DNA of 64,000 nucleotides from NCBI GenBank assembly GCA_038496675.1, contig CM076652.1, positions 10,525,289-10,589,288 of the forward strand, read 5' to 3'. This DNA comes from Rachycentron canadum. Its lineage: Eukaryota; Chordata; Actinopteri; Carangiformes; Rachycentridae. Below the pieces are notes generated by a model, which searched no databases, was not told the origin of the DNA, and saw only the letters and a list, made by a program, of their open reading frames with translations. Both the position numbers and the translations under genes were made by a program. Below are positions 35,038-48,856 of this stretch, piece by piece (within the stretch, counting starts at the first letter, position 1; each line of letters opens with the position of its first letter).

Positions 35038-37745
35038 CTGAGAGAAAAGAGAGGGAGAGAGTGGGAGACATGGGAATGAGAATGAAAGATGAAACAGTAG
35101 GAAGGGCAGCAAAAAAAAAACATCTCATGGACAAATGGAAAAGAAAGATTTCACTTGTACAGACAGGAACACATATCTGCGCGCTCCGCAGAGCCCTATG
35201 AAAGAGCCCTGTAGAAAAGAAGAATCAGAGACTCCGACCTCAGAGGTCTGTAAGAACTTAAGCACTGGGAAAGATAGTTCCCCTCACAGCCATTATACAT
35301 AGACAAAACACCCAGGATCAGTGATCTGATCTCCCAAAAGCCATATCATGTTGGCTGTTTTTTTTACTATGTCATCCGTAAAGTGTCCCTGCAGTCAGAG
35401 TGAAGCATTTGTATTACAAAACAGCGTAACTGAAGGGTTCTGATATACTAGACACTCTGACCTCCCCTGAGAGGCATAAGAGAGATGATGAAGTTGCATT
35501 ACACTACAAAATGATGGAAAAATGGTGCACACTGCTCTTAGACATAACGGATTAAGGAGTACGGGCACTGTAAGCTTGTGTGAGAGTCTTTGTCTCAGCA
35601 GTCAATTAATAAAGTGAAAAGGACAAAAGAAGAGAAGGAAGACAGATATTGGTAAAAACTACTTAGTTCCTTGCTATACTTATACATACATTGTATTGCT
35701 TTTTCTTCTTTCACCTTCTAAAACATGCATAAATACACATCATCCTTGCCATCACCCTGCTTAAGGCCACTCCTCAGGTGGCCTTCCAGTCGATGTGGCT
35801 GGGCATATGGGTGGGGGAGCAGTTTGTCAACCTGATTGTACGGCCATGACGTTCCAAAGGGACAGAGGAGGAGATGAATCTCTGCTGACCCAGGCCTAAA
35901 GCTGCATCTGTGGGCAGAGAGCCAGCAGTACCCTGCCCCTGCTCTGCACTGGCCTGCTCGTATATCCTGTGCTGAAACTCCCTCCATCTTCACTAGGACA
36001 AATTGAAACCCAGACAGGCGGTGAAATACTCTCTTTGTTCTCTCTCTCCCTGCTGTGGGTGTGTGTATGTACATGCACCTCTTCAGTTACACCGCGAGTT
36101 AAGTTACACCATGGTGTTGCAAACTGTACAGGGCCAAAAAAGCATGTGCTCACTAAACAACCGTAAACCCTTAAAGCCAAAAAAATCTGGCTGTGATCAA
36201 ACCTCAGTAGCTTTGTCATGTGTAACAACACCACCATTCAAGTAGGTGAATGCACATTAATCTCATCTTGGAGACTGTTAATTTTCAGTGGAGTGAAGTG
36301 AAGTAAAGGTGTTTTTTAAAAAAAAAAAAAAAAAAAAACAGGCTGGAAAAGAAAGGCACTGCTTAAGCGAAGTTGTCAGATGCTGCACTTTAAGAAGTGG
36401 ACCAATACTGTGGTCGGCTTATCTTGGCCTCTGCTGCAAATATTTAATATTTTAACGCAATATACTGATAATTTCAAAATAAGAAACATTTTCAGCAATG
36501 CAAGGATGCAGTGGATGTTTTCTTTGTGAGGGAGCTGGGAAAATGAGAACAGGTCTTTAAAAGAACATTACAATGAACTTTTTCAGATTTTCTGGCTTTT
36601 TCTTAAAACAAAATAGCGTACCTGCATTATATTGACATTAACATTTCATTGTCAAAAGCACAGTCTACATGTGATCATTCATTCATTTGTAGCTACAAAA
36701 TCTCTATAAATAAAATATTCCTGGGCTACGTATCAAACTCCTTCCACTTCTCTTTCACCTCTTGTTCACACACACACATATATACACACACACACACCAG
36801 TTTTAACAGCTTGTTGTGTGATGTTTGCCAACAGCATAATAAATCTTAAAAGCTCTGGGACTGTTAGCTCCAAACTTGCCGCATGCCTATCAATTATTGG
36901 CTTTCAAGTAAAGGTGTCTGAATAAGAATCGAAACAATATTAAGGGCAAAATTACATCACTGATGTGAAGCGCAGTCACTGGTGATGTAAATGTAAAGCA
37001 ATTCATACTCTGTGATGCTACAAGTGACCAGTTGTCAAAAGTGATGAAGCAATCGGCACAAAATGTGATTTTAATAATCCAATTACAGGATGAATCATAA
37101 TATTCTGGTATTCCTATAATTTTAAAGGATGACATGTACGGTAGTGCATGCACAATCCCATTTGGTCTGCAAGTTCAACACGAGAACTAATTGAATTTAG
37201 TTGACAAACAGTCCTCTGTAGATCAAGAGGGCTCCTACAAACGACTGATGGGCTTGTCACTCACCACTGTTAAAGTTGGCTAATCGATTTATGTGTGTGC
37301 CTGTGAGAGAGAGGCAAGTGTGTGTTTGTGTGTGTGTGTGGGTGCAGCAGCTGCAGCAGACTAATGTGGCTGCCACTCTCCATGGCTAATGTTTCTGAAT
37401 GCAATGGTGCTGCCTCTGATAAGCGTGTCATGGTGTTTACATTACGGAGGCTTCCTCTCCCTATTAGCAGTCCCCTAGCGTGCACGACCAGATTAAATGC
37501 TTCATGCCAATACTAATGAAGCCCCCCCTCCCTCCTGAGGCTATCATTGTTGCCCCTGCAATCATAATACAGCAATCAAACTGCTCCTATGATACGTGGA
37601 ATTTTAAAGACTGCTTAAAGGGCATTTGATAGTGATAATTTGGGTGAGTCACAAAAGTTGCAAATACATTTTGTATGCATTGCTTATGTGCAGTATATCT
37701 ATGAATAAATAAATCTATGGATCAGAACCCACTGGTGATACTTAC
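35038..37745 (-). other. brsk2: brsk2 intron, 2.7 kb
   Basis: Bounded by donor gtaagt at 37745 and acceptor tctctcag at 35038. It includes an A21 tract at 36318-36338 and short CA runs near 36768-36799. The stretch 37420-37650 is free of simple repeats and relatively complex, which might mark a conserved non-coding element. No gene is seen. Confidence 0.85.
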
Positions 37746-37831
37746 AAGTATTTTTTATTTTCGTAGACGTCATGTAGCTTTAAAACGTGTGGGTGTTCTA
37801 TGAGCTTCAGAATAGCTATTTCTCGCTCCAC
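37746..37831 (-). CDS. brsk2: brsk2 exon: kinase alpha-C helix and beta4/beta5
   Basis: The 86-nt exon encodes residues 33-60 plus two bases of a leucine, beginning VEREIAILKLIEHPHVLKLH and ending DVYENKKY. The glutamate of EREIAIL is the alpha-C helix residue that forms the salt bridge with the VAIK lysine. The acceptor ctcatacag|GTG and donor TT|gtaagt are good matches to consensus. It starts in phase 0, joining the preceding exon's ATGAAG, and ends in phase 2. A 2.7-kb intron follows. Confidence 0.95.
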
Positions 37832-39400
37832 CTGTATGAGAGAGGGACATATAGGGAAATGGGGAGGAGGGAAAGAGAGAGAGAAAAAAAAGAGATTTGA
37901 TTAGTATAAGATCAACACAGTTAAGTTCCTTAAAACTTTTTAGGACCTACTGTCCTAATCTTCCCTTTTCTTTCCTCTCACTGGGAGATAAACTGACCCC
38001 AAAACAGCCTGTGATGAGTTCTTACCAATCTTTCTCCGAGGTTACCTATGAAGGTCACTGCGCAACAGACAAATCTGAGAGGCAGCAGTCTGTAACAACA
38101 CTTTACACAACCAGCACAAGGGCTTAAGAGGAAGAAGTAAACCAATGCAAGGAGCTGACTGGCACTTTCTACTGGCAGAAAGGACAGAGATAAGCTTTGA
38201 CCACACTCTGGTTGGTATCCAGGCCAGCAAGCACTGCTATCTCAGGGGGAAAATGTAGTTTGCTCCAGAAACTGAAGGAAAACAGGTTGTGTTTTTCTTA
38301 GCTTACAAAAATTGTGCTCTCTGTCTCCTCGCTTACAAAGCAAACACTGATGAATACTAAGCAATCACATTTCATAATCCTGTGGTTTTTGGTTGGGTAA
38401 GAAAGATCAAATAGAATAATCTGTTAGGATCAGACACCCTACATTTGAATATTTCTGTCCACTAAGAGCACAGCCTGTGGTTGAATTGAGATCAAATTGT
38501 CCACTCAGGTACATTGATGTGTATGTTATTTTTTTGCTGCACCGTCTGAGACAGTGGCTGCACGTATAAACATATAGACATATAAAACTGGACACCTTGT
38601 CCAGAACAAGCAGAAGGCTGAGTCCACAGGAGTTTCTGAGTTCTTTTTTTTTTTTTTTTTTGCTTACAGAGCTGCTGCGATACATATACAGCATACTGCG
38701 AGACCAGCGAGAGCTGAATTTCACCAAAACCAAGTAGATCAGTTTGGATTTGTGTCAGCATCTACAGAGGTTGTAGTCAGCAAATACAGCTGCCACTGAA
38801 AATCAGCATGGAACCCACTTCGACACAAGCCACCGCTAACCCCCCACGGCCCTCTCCTGTGCTCCTTTGTGTTATCTGGTCACTCGTCTCCTCCACATTT
38901 CCTGTCCACCTTCTCCTCCACCCTGCATGTCTAACTTTGACGGACAATGATGGAGATGGATGAAAGGACAGTGTGAGTTAAAGGCTCCTCTGCCTCATCT
39001 CAATCTCATCAAAGTTGATTTTGCTATGTCACTTCCCTGTGACAGCCTTCACGTTGCTTTAATGTCACACTCATCATGTCTTAGCTCTGTGAACGCTCGT
39101 GTGGATTGAAGTCAAAGCTCTGATCTGCCAGTTAACTTTGTTTCTTTTTAGCTTGCACAATTTTGTTTGCTTGACCAGGCATAAAATCAGGCTTCTACTT
39201 AATTATGCTTTCACATTGTTTTTCCATTTTGCAACAGCTTGCATCAGTAATCTCTGTCTGCTCAGGTAGGTTTCGTAGTTTATCTTGCCATACTTTACAA
39301 TAAATAAATAATTTTATGGCTAACCAACAACATCCCCATCTCCACTCCTTCTTATTGTGTATGACAGAAACATGATGAATTATCTTACATTCAGGCACTG

Positions 39401-39404
<4 letters not shown>

Positions 39405-39431
<27 letters not shown>
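39405..39431 (+). repeat. poly(A) tract, A27
   Basis: A continuous run of 27 A. There is no adjacent SINE-like or reverse-transcribed gene sequence that I can recognise, so its origin is unclear. Confidence 0.95.
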
Positions 39432-39436
<5 letters not shown>

Positions 39437-40418
39437 TGCAGTGGAACTGATGTTTAAGTTTCAACCAGGAATAAGTCATGGGAGACTAAAAAGTTAATAA
39501 AGCACAGTCCAGAGTTTTTGTGAAAAGGGTAAAGTGGTGAATGCATAATCAGCATTAGCAAGGAGTATCAGTGGGAGTAACGGCTAGGCTAATCTGGGCT
39601 AATCCAGAGACTAATGAGCGCTATCGGCAGCCCTGCACCGAGCCACTTTCTCACCTGAGGCTAAGGTGTGTTGTTAAGAATGAGCCCTTGGTGGTTAGCT
39701 AGCTAGCTGGCAGCAGGGCTCCCTGCAGAGAGACTAATGCTACCACGGACTCGGGGAGAGATGAGCTGTCGAAATGCAACAGAGGCAGCAGCTGGCTTCC
39801 TAAGCTTCCTCTAAGCGCCTCCTTTGAGTTAATTGAAATAAGAGAAATGAGGCTTAATGTGAAGACTTAACTGTACAACTGCCTGCTTATTGCGAGATTA
39901 GCTGTTGATTAACACACAAATGTAAATCTGTGAAGCAACCCTTGCTCTTTCTAGTATCATACAGTACAACAGTTTCATTAATTACCCAACAATTATCAGT
40001 CAAAAGAAATGATCTGAAAAACACATTTACACCTCACTTGCTTCCACCTGCAAAAGGAGCTGCAAAATGTATTCTGTTGGTAAATGAATTGTTGCAAACA
40101 GTGCTACTGCATGGTCATTAAAGGTAGAAGACATCAACAGCATCAACATCAGTATTTAAACACACACTGACTGTCAGCTCATCTTTTATCAAAGCCTCAA
40201 ACACACACATCCAACACTTCCATAACTTCACGGTAGTATAAATGCCAGGTGGCCATCCTCTCTCTTGGCTTGGCTCCTGTACATGGCTCCTCACTCTCTC
40301 ATTAAGTATCACATCTGTGAGTGTGGACAGTTCTCTCCAATCACCTATCTCCATGGCACTTCATTAAGCCTTTATTAGCAGGCACTTGGACAACGTTCAC
40401 GGTGGCGCGCGCACAAAT

Positions 40419-40442
40419 ACACACACACACACACACACACAC
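40419..40442 (+). repeat. (AC)12 microsatellite
   Basis: Twelve uninterrupted AC units, preceded by a short GCGCGCGC stretch at about 40405-40412. Confidence 0.95.
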
Positions 40443-43400
40443 TCACAGACAGATGGACAGGTGGTCAGGTGAACACGCCTTGCTTCTTTTATCCCTCGTG
40501 TTCTTCGTGTGTTCAGTAGTTCAGTTTATAGCCAGTTTGCTTGATTTCTAGATAACTAAACAAGAGTACAAGAGAATTTGGACGGAGAAAAAAATAGCAA
40601 CCTAATCAGAAACCAGAGATCGAAAGACCCCACAAGACTGACACTAATCCAAATTGGCTATTTGACTGGGAGATAATTTGTCTTGTAATGTATGGTGGTT
40701 ATCGCTGTGGAGTGGACGTCATTAGCAGAAGACGTTAGAAGATGAGCCTGTTGGTGAACGGGCTGATTGGCAATGCTTCCACTTAAAGGGTTTCCCATCG
40801 CTGTCATATCCTGCTCCACAAAATAGATCAATAGGTTGGAACTGTGGTGGTGATTCCTGTTAAAGTGTTAACTACAACTAAGATGTTTGCGAGCAAATTA
40901 GAAAAAACAAAATTGAAACAGCGTGAACGCTAAAACATGATGTTTTAACGCCAGGCTCCAAGGAACTGCATTGTGTTCCTCCTAATTAAAAGCTAGAGCA
41001 CCGTTGTCTTCACCCTGGAATTCAATTTTGATGTTGTGTCTGAAAAACGTCTCATGAGATTTATTACTTGCAATTATAGTGTAATTTGCAGGTGCAGATG
41101 GTACGTTGAGGGGCGGGGGTTGTGGTGGCAACATGGACGAATGAGGCAAAGCAGCCAGTGGTGTTCACATGTGTCATCCCAATTCTGAGGATGAGAGCAG
41201 TAGTTCCATCAGCTTGCAATTGATTCTTTAAATTACAGCCCTGTATCTGAATGGCTGAATAGACGAGCAAACAAAAGACTGGCAACATCAATAGTTTCAT
41301 CAGCGTGGCTAAGAGTCCAGTGATAGAGAACAGGTGATCAGAGAAAGCCAGGCAACGACAAAAATACAAAGAGGTTAGATTCATGTCACACATGCCACAG
41401 AGCGACTGAACAGAGAAACCAACCCTCTGCGCCCCATAAAATCTCAGAGGGGAAAATATTGGATCACAGAGTCTTTCATCTCTCCCTCTCCACTTATTGC
41501 ATCTTGCGCTTTCTCTCTCATGCACATGGAAGGAAAACACAGACATTTCTGTCACCTCCCCCCTCCCCCCTCAGGCGAGTGAGTGAATGGTCTCTTGATA
41601 CTGAGATGTGAGGATCAAAGTCAACAGGGCAGTCATGTGTGTCAGACAAAAAAACGCGGGTGGCTATGCTAACATGGGCGTTACAGTGCATGCATGAGCT
41701 GCTGGGTGGACAGAAAAACAAAAGAGAGACAGAGGAAGGATGAGTGAATGCGAGAGGGATGAAGCATAAGCCATGTAATTCTCTGCAATGGAGACAAGTA
41801 AAAGAGAAATGTGGAGGGGACAGACAGAAAGAGAGCACAGTGGCGGTGCCAGCTCTTCCCCCTGAGTCTTGCAGCTTGTTTTGTTTCTAATTAACACAAC
41901 ACGGGGAAGGGATAACCTTTTTAGCAGCATCACGCACCAAACACCCCACAGAGAGTAAAATGATAACAGATAAAAGCATCTGGCAATCAAGAAAATACCT
42001 TTGCTTCACCTGTTCTGACAAAATACTGCCCATTGAGATCAATGCATTTTGTTTTACTATAATTCTAGATCTTGCAAACAGGGAATCAAAACATTTTATT
42101 GTGTCAATTCTAGATATATGGCTTAATGTAATGGGTTATAATAAGGGATGTTTTGTTTTATCATGCCAGTTTTTACCATTATCAGAAACATTACAAAAGT
42201 ACATCATCTTTATTTCACAGACTTCAACATTTTAGGAGATTAATTTTTCCACATAGGTATTTTTATGGATGAGAAAGAAAACTAATACACAAATTAACAA
42301 TAATCTAATCTTCACCTTTCTTCACATCTCAAAGAAGTCCATTTTTTCTGAGATGTAATGCTCTAAAGCCAGAAAAATTAGTATTTATTTTACTTATTTA
42401 AGTCCAGCAACATACTTCTTCAAACAGATAACTCATTCGTTTGATTTGAACTTCAGGAAAAGAATAAAAGCTCATCAAAGAATTGCATGTTGGGATGAAT
42501 AGATGCCATATGGGTGATGGAGAAGTAAAGTGTGGATGGTATAATGGACGGAGAGAGTGGGGCGTGGGTCCAACTGTCAGTGAGCAGAAGGGGAGGAGAC
42601 AGCACAGCTTGGCCACTGGCTCGCTGACAAAACCAGTCAGGTCATCATCCATTCATACTTGTGACATGTGGACACATTAACGCATGATGCACACACACTG
42701 CACACACATGCCGCTGATCACGGCAAGCCATGAGCCGCCTCCATCCATCCATATGTCGGTCAGTGAGCCAGTAGGGCAGAACCAGTGTTTTCTGCCAGGA
42801 GCAGAGGGGTAGCCAAGCTGGTGTGTATGCATGCGTGTATCTGTGTGTGTACGCTTATACATACATGTCAGTGGTAAGGCGTTTATTATCTATGGAGCGC
42901 TATATGTCAGCATTTGCAGCCATAAGAGCAGGACACCGGTTTCAAGGGCAAACGCAAACATGTTGGACACACAAACACACACTCTAGAAAGACATCGGTC
43001 ACAAAGAGTAAAGTCTGCCCCCAAGGTGTGTGTTCATGTGCTCTTCCTCTATTTTGTGTACAAGGGCATGACCACAGCCTTCAAGAAAATATTAACATGT
43101 GTTCCTGGGAGAACCTGCTCATAGAAAATTGGTTTGGAAATTGACAGAGACAGACTTGAGGCTATTGATTCAACAGTATTTTGTGAGAGACGCGTGTGTG
43201 TTAGACTGTTGTGTTATGTCCCACTACTGAGGTAGTCTCATTGAGAGCAAAATAAAATTGTATTGGAATGAGTCCATTCCAGTCAAAGACATTGAACTGA
43301 AAAATATTTATGTCCCTCTTACTTTCTCTGTTTATTGCTCTTTCCTCCACTCTGTGGACCCTACAAATGCACTGTGCGCACATGAAAATACACAAGTAGC

Positions 43401-44535
43401 AAACAGCAAACAGTCAGCACAGCAAGTTTTTTCTGATAATCACTTTATAAGTCATTCTTTGTGAAGAGGAGGTAAATTCCCCACACGGGGGAGTCTGATC
43501 AATGTCAGAGACATGTAAATCGATCAGGACATAGTCTCTGCTAGCTCCCTACTCCTTATCCTTTATCCATCTCCCACCCTTCCAAATCTTACTCATTACC
43601 CCTTCCCACCCTTAACCAACACTGCCACTCCTCCTCCTCTTCTCTTCTCCCTCATTTATTCTCTGTTTGTCTCTTTTTGTCTCACTAATCATGCCTATGA
43701 TGTGTTCCTGTGCAGCTGACAGATCCATCAAGCTGCCACTTAGACCAGTGGCAGGCCACATCATTTCACACTAACAGACATGTCCCTGGATGACCTTGGC
43801 CGTAATAGAGTCTAATGGCAGAGGTCTTCCACACCCTGAGGTCAAAGGGTATAATCATGAACCTGCTGCATGGGCTGATAGGTGGGATGGAGTGGGACGG
43901 GCCAGGGAGTGCTGGTATCTGCAGAGTGAGTGATTTATCAGTGACTGGCAGGCTGTGGATCCCTTTGGCAGCCATGTTTTTGTGTCGCTCATCTGAAGTG
44001 TCTTTTTGTCAGCACGTCCACTCTGTCACTCACTCCATAAGTGAGGAATATTTCATACACGAGGATTGCAAAGGTGACCTTGGGTTGTGTGTAGATGTGA
44101 GATGTGGATTAATCAACTGGTTTTCACAGACTAGACAGAGAGACCACAGAACACAATGTAATGATTAGATCTGAAGGTCATCTATATCTGTTTAAAACGT
44201 GCAAATCTAATAACCTATAGTGGCCAATATTTGCATGCAGGGTGGATGAAATTGATTGTGAAGTGCAGTAAAGGAAGATAAAATTAGATGCTCTCAGGAT
44301 TCTGAAGAAATCTGTATTAAGTGACATCTGCTACCTTATCTTGCAAAAGGTTTCTTATCGTTTTTGGCAGCCAACCTTGAATTTGCCTTATTAAGATGTT
44401 TCAGTGGACTTAACTATCAGTGAAGAATCGGAGCCAAAGTTTTTTTCTTTATTTCTTTTAACGCATAATTATACTTTGCTCTTCAGGGAAACACTAGTGC
44501 GATTTTGGCATCAGTAGAAAAGTTATGAAATTATT

Positions 44536-44536
<1 letters not shown>

Positions 44537-44582
<46 letters not shown>

Positions 44583-44584
44583 AA
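44537..44584 (+). repeat. (GAAA)12 microsatellite
   Basis: Twelve perfect GAAA units. Confidence 0.97.
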
Positions 44585-45734
44585 CTCATCTACAACACTG
44601 CTGGTTTGGGGAAATACACAGTGATGTAAAAGCAACTAAAACAAAGAAAGTAAGTAATGAATGAGTAATGAGACTATTTAGTGCAGTTATTCAGGCGAAC
44701 AGTAACAACGAGCTGACTGATTCACTTCCTCAACTAATTATCTCCACATATGAATACATGGCTTATTCATTGACACAAGTGCCCGGACAATAGTTGGCCA
44801 GGCAGTGGAGTCAATACAACAGGTCAGCAGGTAACACTGGTGAACTGAAACAAACCAAATAAGCTCAGAATAGCACTAATAATGTAATCAGGGAACTCGT
44901 TTTAACGTTTCCACTTGTTAATTGGGTCTTAGACTGAGCGTGAATCTTTGACACATAAAAGGCACACTCTTGTGCTCTGGTGGTACTTTGTATGAATATT
45001 AATTTCGCCCAAGAATGGCAAACCACGTGTGCAAAAAAGAGTGTTAACATGCATGTGTTTGTGCTTTGTGTGCTTTGTGTCTGTGTGGGGTGAGTGAGTG
45101 TTCTTGAAACTGTGTAAGAAGTACAACAAAGTCATTAACAAACAATCCCCACAGGGAAGATGAAGATGAAGGAGCTGATGAAGTTACAAGTGTCTTGCTT
45201 TAGATGTTCAACACAATGGCCGTGAAAGCCCAAATATACATCAGGAGCTGTCCCCAACTCATTAACACTGCTAAGTCAGAGCCACTTTCCTTGTTTATTT
45301 GCAACAGCTAAAAGTGGCAAATTTATTCCCAACTGTAGCCTGTGCATAATGGTCAGGCCATGTGGAAGCTAGTTAACAATAAATCAAGACATAAAGAAAT
45401 GTGTTGAGCACAGAGGAGTTAGTTCTCTGAAAACATGCACTGCCATTTACTAAAAGGAAATTTGTCTTGGACACTTTTCTCATATACTAGTGTTAATACT
45501 AGTATTCCTAGTAATCACCCCACTAATCATAGTGAAGAACATTATAATCCTTAGGACAGTCTTATAAAGGCTATTGAACAGTCGTCTTCACAGCAAACAA
45601 TATGCAATGTCATTGTTGTATCTGTTGGTGATCCTTCATATCACAATAAAAATATACTGTGAAATACATTTTGAACCTATTACTTTGGTAACTATGAGAA
45701 TGTGTATACACCAAGCATGTGCAGGAGCTATCAA

Positions 45735-45761
45735 ATCATCATCATCATCATCATCATCATC
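45735..45761 (+). repeat. (ATC)9 trinucleotide repeat
   Basis: Nine perfect ATC units within intron sequence. The serine run seen when it is translated has no splice context and is not coding. Confidence 0.95.
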
Positions 45762-48700
45762 AATCGTGTGTTTGGTTCATAAGCATTAAGTCTGTTGTGT
45801 AGAATCAACTATGTGTACACAGCATGTGTGCACGCTGGCAGTGATCTTCATGGCTCTGTGGTCCACAAGCTGTGATTCACCCCACAACCCTGCCTGTCTA
45901 ATGTGAGACTATTACAGACCAAAACCTGCAGTGAGACAACAGACACAACCATAAGATGTGTATGTGCGTGTGTGTATCTTTGTTGACTGTGCAACTCCAC
46001 AGTGGTCATGGAGCTGTCATTCATGCTTTATGATATGTGTGACTAGCACACAGAGATACATGCTCATGCACACACACACGTATATGTAGTGTCAGTTACA
46101 ATAATGCAATAAAGGAATGATATATGAATAGACATATTGCAGTATTGCTGTTGCCATTGGGATGACACTTGTCATAAACAGTGACACACTTCATTGTCCA
46201 CCAACTACAGTTTTGCGAAGCCCAGTGCCTTATACAACACTACTACACACAAACAAACACATTTATTCCTGTGCTCTTTTCTGACAATTCCAACACTGCA
46301 CCAAGAGAACATTTTTCCTAAGCTATTGTGTAAGTATTTGTCCATTATTGGTACAAAGGCAATGCTGCCAATGAAGAATGAAATCAATCACAAAGACAAC
46401 CTTCATTAAATGTACTGACAGGCAACACGTTGAAATACAGGGCACTGGAAGTTTGTCTTTTAAAAGAAGTAGCATGATATAAAAGGAGATGACAAAGACA
46501 GATTTGGAAGCCAAAATTGAGGTAGATTTTTCCTCTCAAGGGAACATGATGTAACTTATTCAATTATCAGTCCGTACTCAAGCAAGATGGATAAAAGAAG
46601 TTCACAATACCCAGTGGCGGAGAAGAAACACACACAAAACACACTTCAGTGGGTTCACAGGTAATATAAAGAGGTAAGAACTCCCAGTGCAAAACAAAAG
46701 AATAAACAGGGATGAAAAAGAAAACTAAACTTTGAAGGGGAACTCTGCTGATCTCCCCATGAAAGCATCATCCACTTAAGAGAAGGAGAATTGGATAAAA
46801 TGTGCCCTTCACTTACAAAGGAAAAGGAAACCAAAAAAACAAAAGCAACACCAAAGCAACAACAAATAAAAAAAAGCAAGCAACGTGTTCTCATCTATCT
46901 GACAACACAGCAGCTGTTGCCTTTGAAGAGGAGAAACAAATGCCATCAGTTTAGACGTCTGTCTGTCTCCTGTCGAGCTCAATGGGGGATCCAGCTACAT
47001 CTTGCACTCTTCTATCCTCCATTTCATTATTTCGTCTGCACTCCATCTCTGTTTTATCTTGATAAGACATATGAGAGGTAGAAAATCAGTCAAACAACAC
47101 CGTGTGTGTTTGATGAGCTTTGTCACCACGGTGAGCAGCAGCACTAAAGGTTTTACATGTCTCTCCAGGATGTGTTAGATCCCAAACTACCAGTCAGAAC
47201 TGTGTAAAAACTCAATGTTTGGCGTCTACCATGAAATACAACCTGACACAAATATGGGGAGGGAGGGAGCTGAAGATTTCTTCACAGTCCCCAAACATCT
47301 CGTGCCCTGTGGGTATAGTCTATTTCCCAATTTCCGTTTCACCTGAACACTTCATTGCCACTTAAAAAATTGTAACAGGTAAACAAAGTGGACGTAAATT
47401 GATTTGGGAGAGGAGATTGGAAACCAAATTAGGATGTAGAAAGCTGAGTGACCATCATTGACTGATTATAGACAAAGAGCTTTGTAAGGACTTAAAGGTT
47501 TAGGGAAATCCATATTATTATTTAGGTTTATACAAGGAACAAGGGGCAAAGAGGAAAAATGATGTAACAATAAGAAGAGTGCAGAATATAAAGATAAAAG
47601 GAATATTCTGTGTTAACTTTCTCATGGTTTTCTGTAATATGACTATTCTCCACATTCAGAAAGCCTACTATATTCAATTCAACACAAACAAAGGAATGCA
47701 CTTTTTTTCTTTTTTTTTTCTTTTTTTTTTTGCCAAATTTTAAATTCAATTTGAATTTGAAAGCAGATAAACTTTACTTCAACAGGCAGAGAAGGAAGCA
47801 GCCAAAGTACAACAGGAGAAACAGAGCTTGTAGTGCTACAGTCAGCCTGCTGAGATCAAACTGTGTGGTAAGCCCCGGCTTCTGGCACAGCACCATACAA
47901 AGCTGATGGATCAACGTGCAGGGGCACAACATATGAAACCCATTTATTTTAAAGGGTGACCGTGCTCACTCTGCAGCACAAACACGTGCATGCAAACAGA
48001 CACAAAGATGTGTGTTCGCGCACACACACACAAATGTAAAGTTAGGACATGTGAGCGTTGGAGGCATTTCTATATCCAACCCACTCGCGGCACAACAGAG
48101 ATGGGAGAGACTGGTCGATCTATAATCATTAGGAGGGAAGAGTGGAGAAAGAAAGCTACAGTGCTGTCGCAGAGGTGTCGGGATAACAAGATTAGACCTT
48201 GCGTGATTCATCTGTGGCCATGGCATTCTGCTCCTCACCCGCCCACCACAATGTCTGTCAGTTGGTGTACTCAACCTTCATTCCTTGCTGTTCTCTGCCT
48301 CTTAAGTACTAATTTATTATTTGAGTTGCTGTGCATTTAAAATTTAGTTATATTTAGAGTTACAAAATCATCCTGAATGAAGATTTTCCCCCATGTTATA
48401 AACTGCACAGATTATACAAACTATACATTTGCATTGTTCTGTAGAACAAGATTTGTGGGCAGAAGCTCATATTTTCAAACAGTAATGATCTTGTTCACCA
48501 ACACTCAATGAGAAAAAAGTCCTTATCTTTGCCTTTAAATTTCAGAGCCATCTTAGGTAATGCAGCTCAGCTGTGGCACTGTCTTGACGTTCTCAGCTCT
48601 TACGCTTAGTGTCCTTACCATAGTGCTTCAATTATTTGCTTCTGAGGGCAATTATACCATTATACCACAACTCTTTCTCTCACTCACACACACATTTCTG

Positions 48701-48833
48701 ATGTGACATGTTATGACTGACATCAAGGACAGAGTCAGCAAACCACAAGCAACCTCACTGTGCTAAAAAAAAAGATATCTACTTCATAAGACCATTCAGA
48801 GTATTCTAACTTCATGTTCACCCGCCCACCACT

Positions 48834-48856
48834 CCCCACCCCACCCCACCCCACCC
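48834..48856 (+). repeat. (CCCCA)n short tandem repeat
   Basis: Four CCCC blocks separated by single A, then CCC, followed by a short CA run. On the transcribed-sense strand of brsk2 it reads GGGTGGGGTGGGG and so on, a G-quadruplex-type pattern. Confidence 0.93.

Noticed and set aside
41064..41555. 163-codon minus-strand ORF in the 16.5-kb intron
   Set aside because: No family similarity, mixed composition and no splice sites fitting the flanking brsk2 phases.
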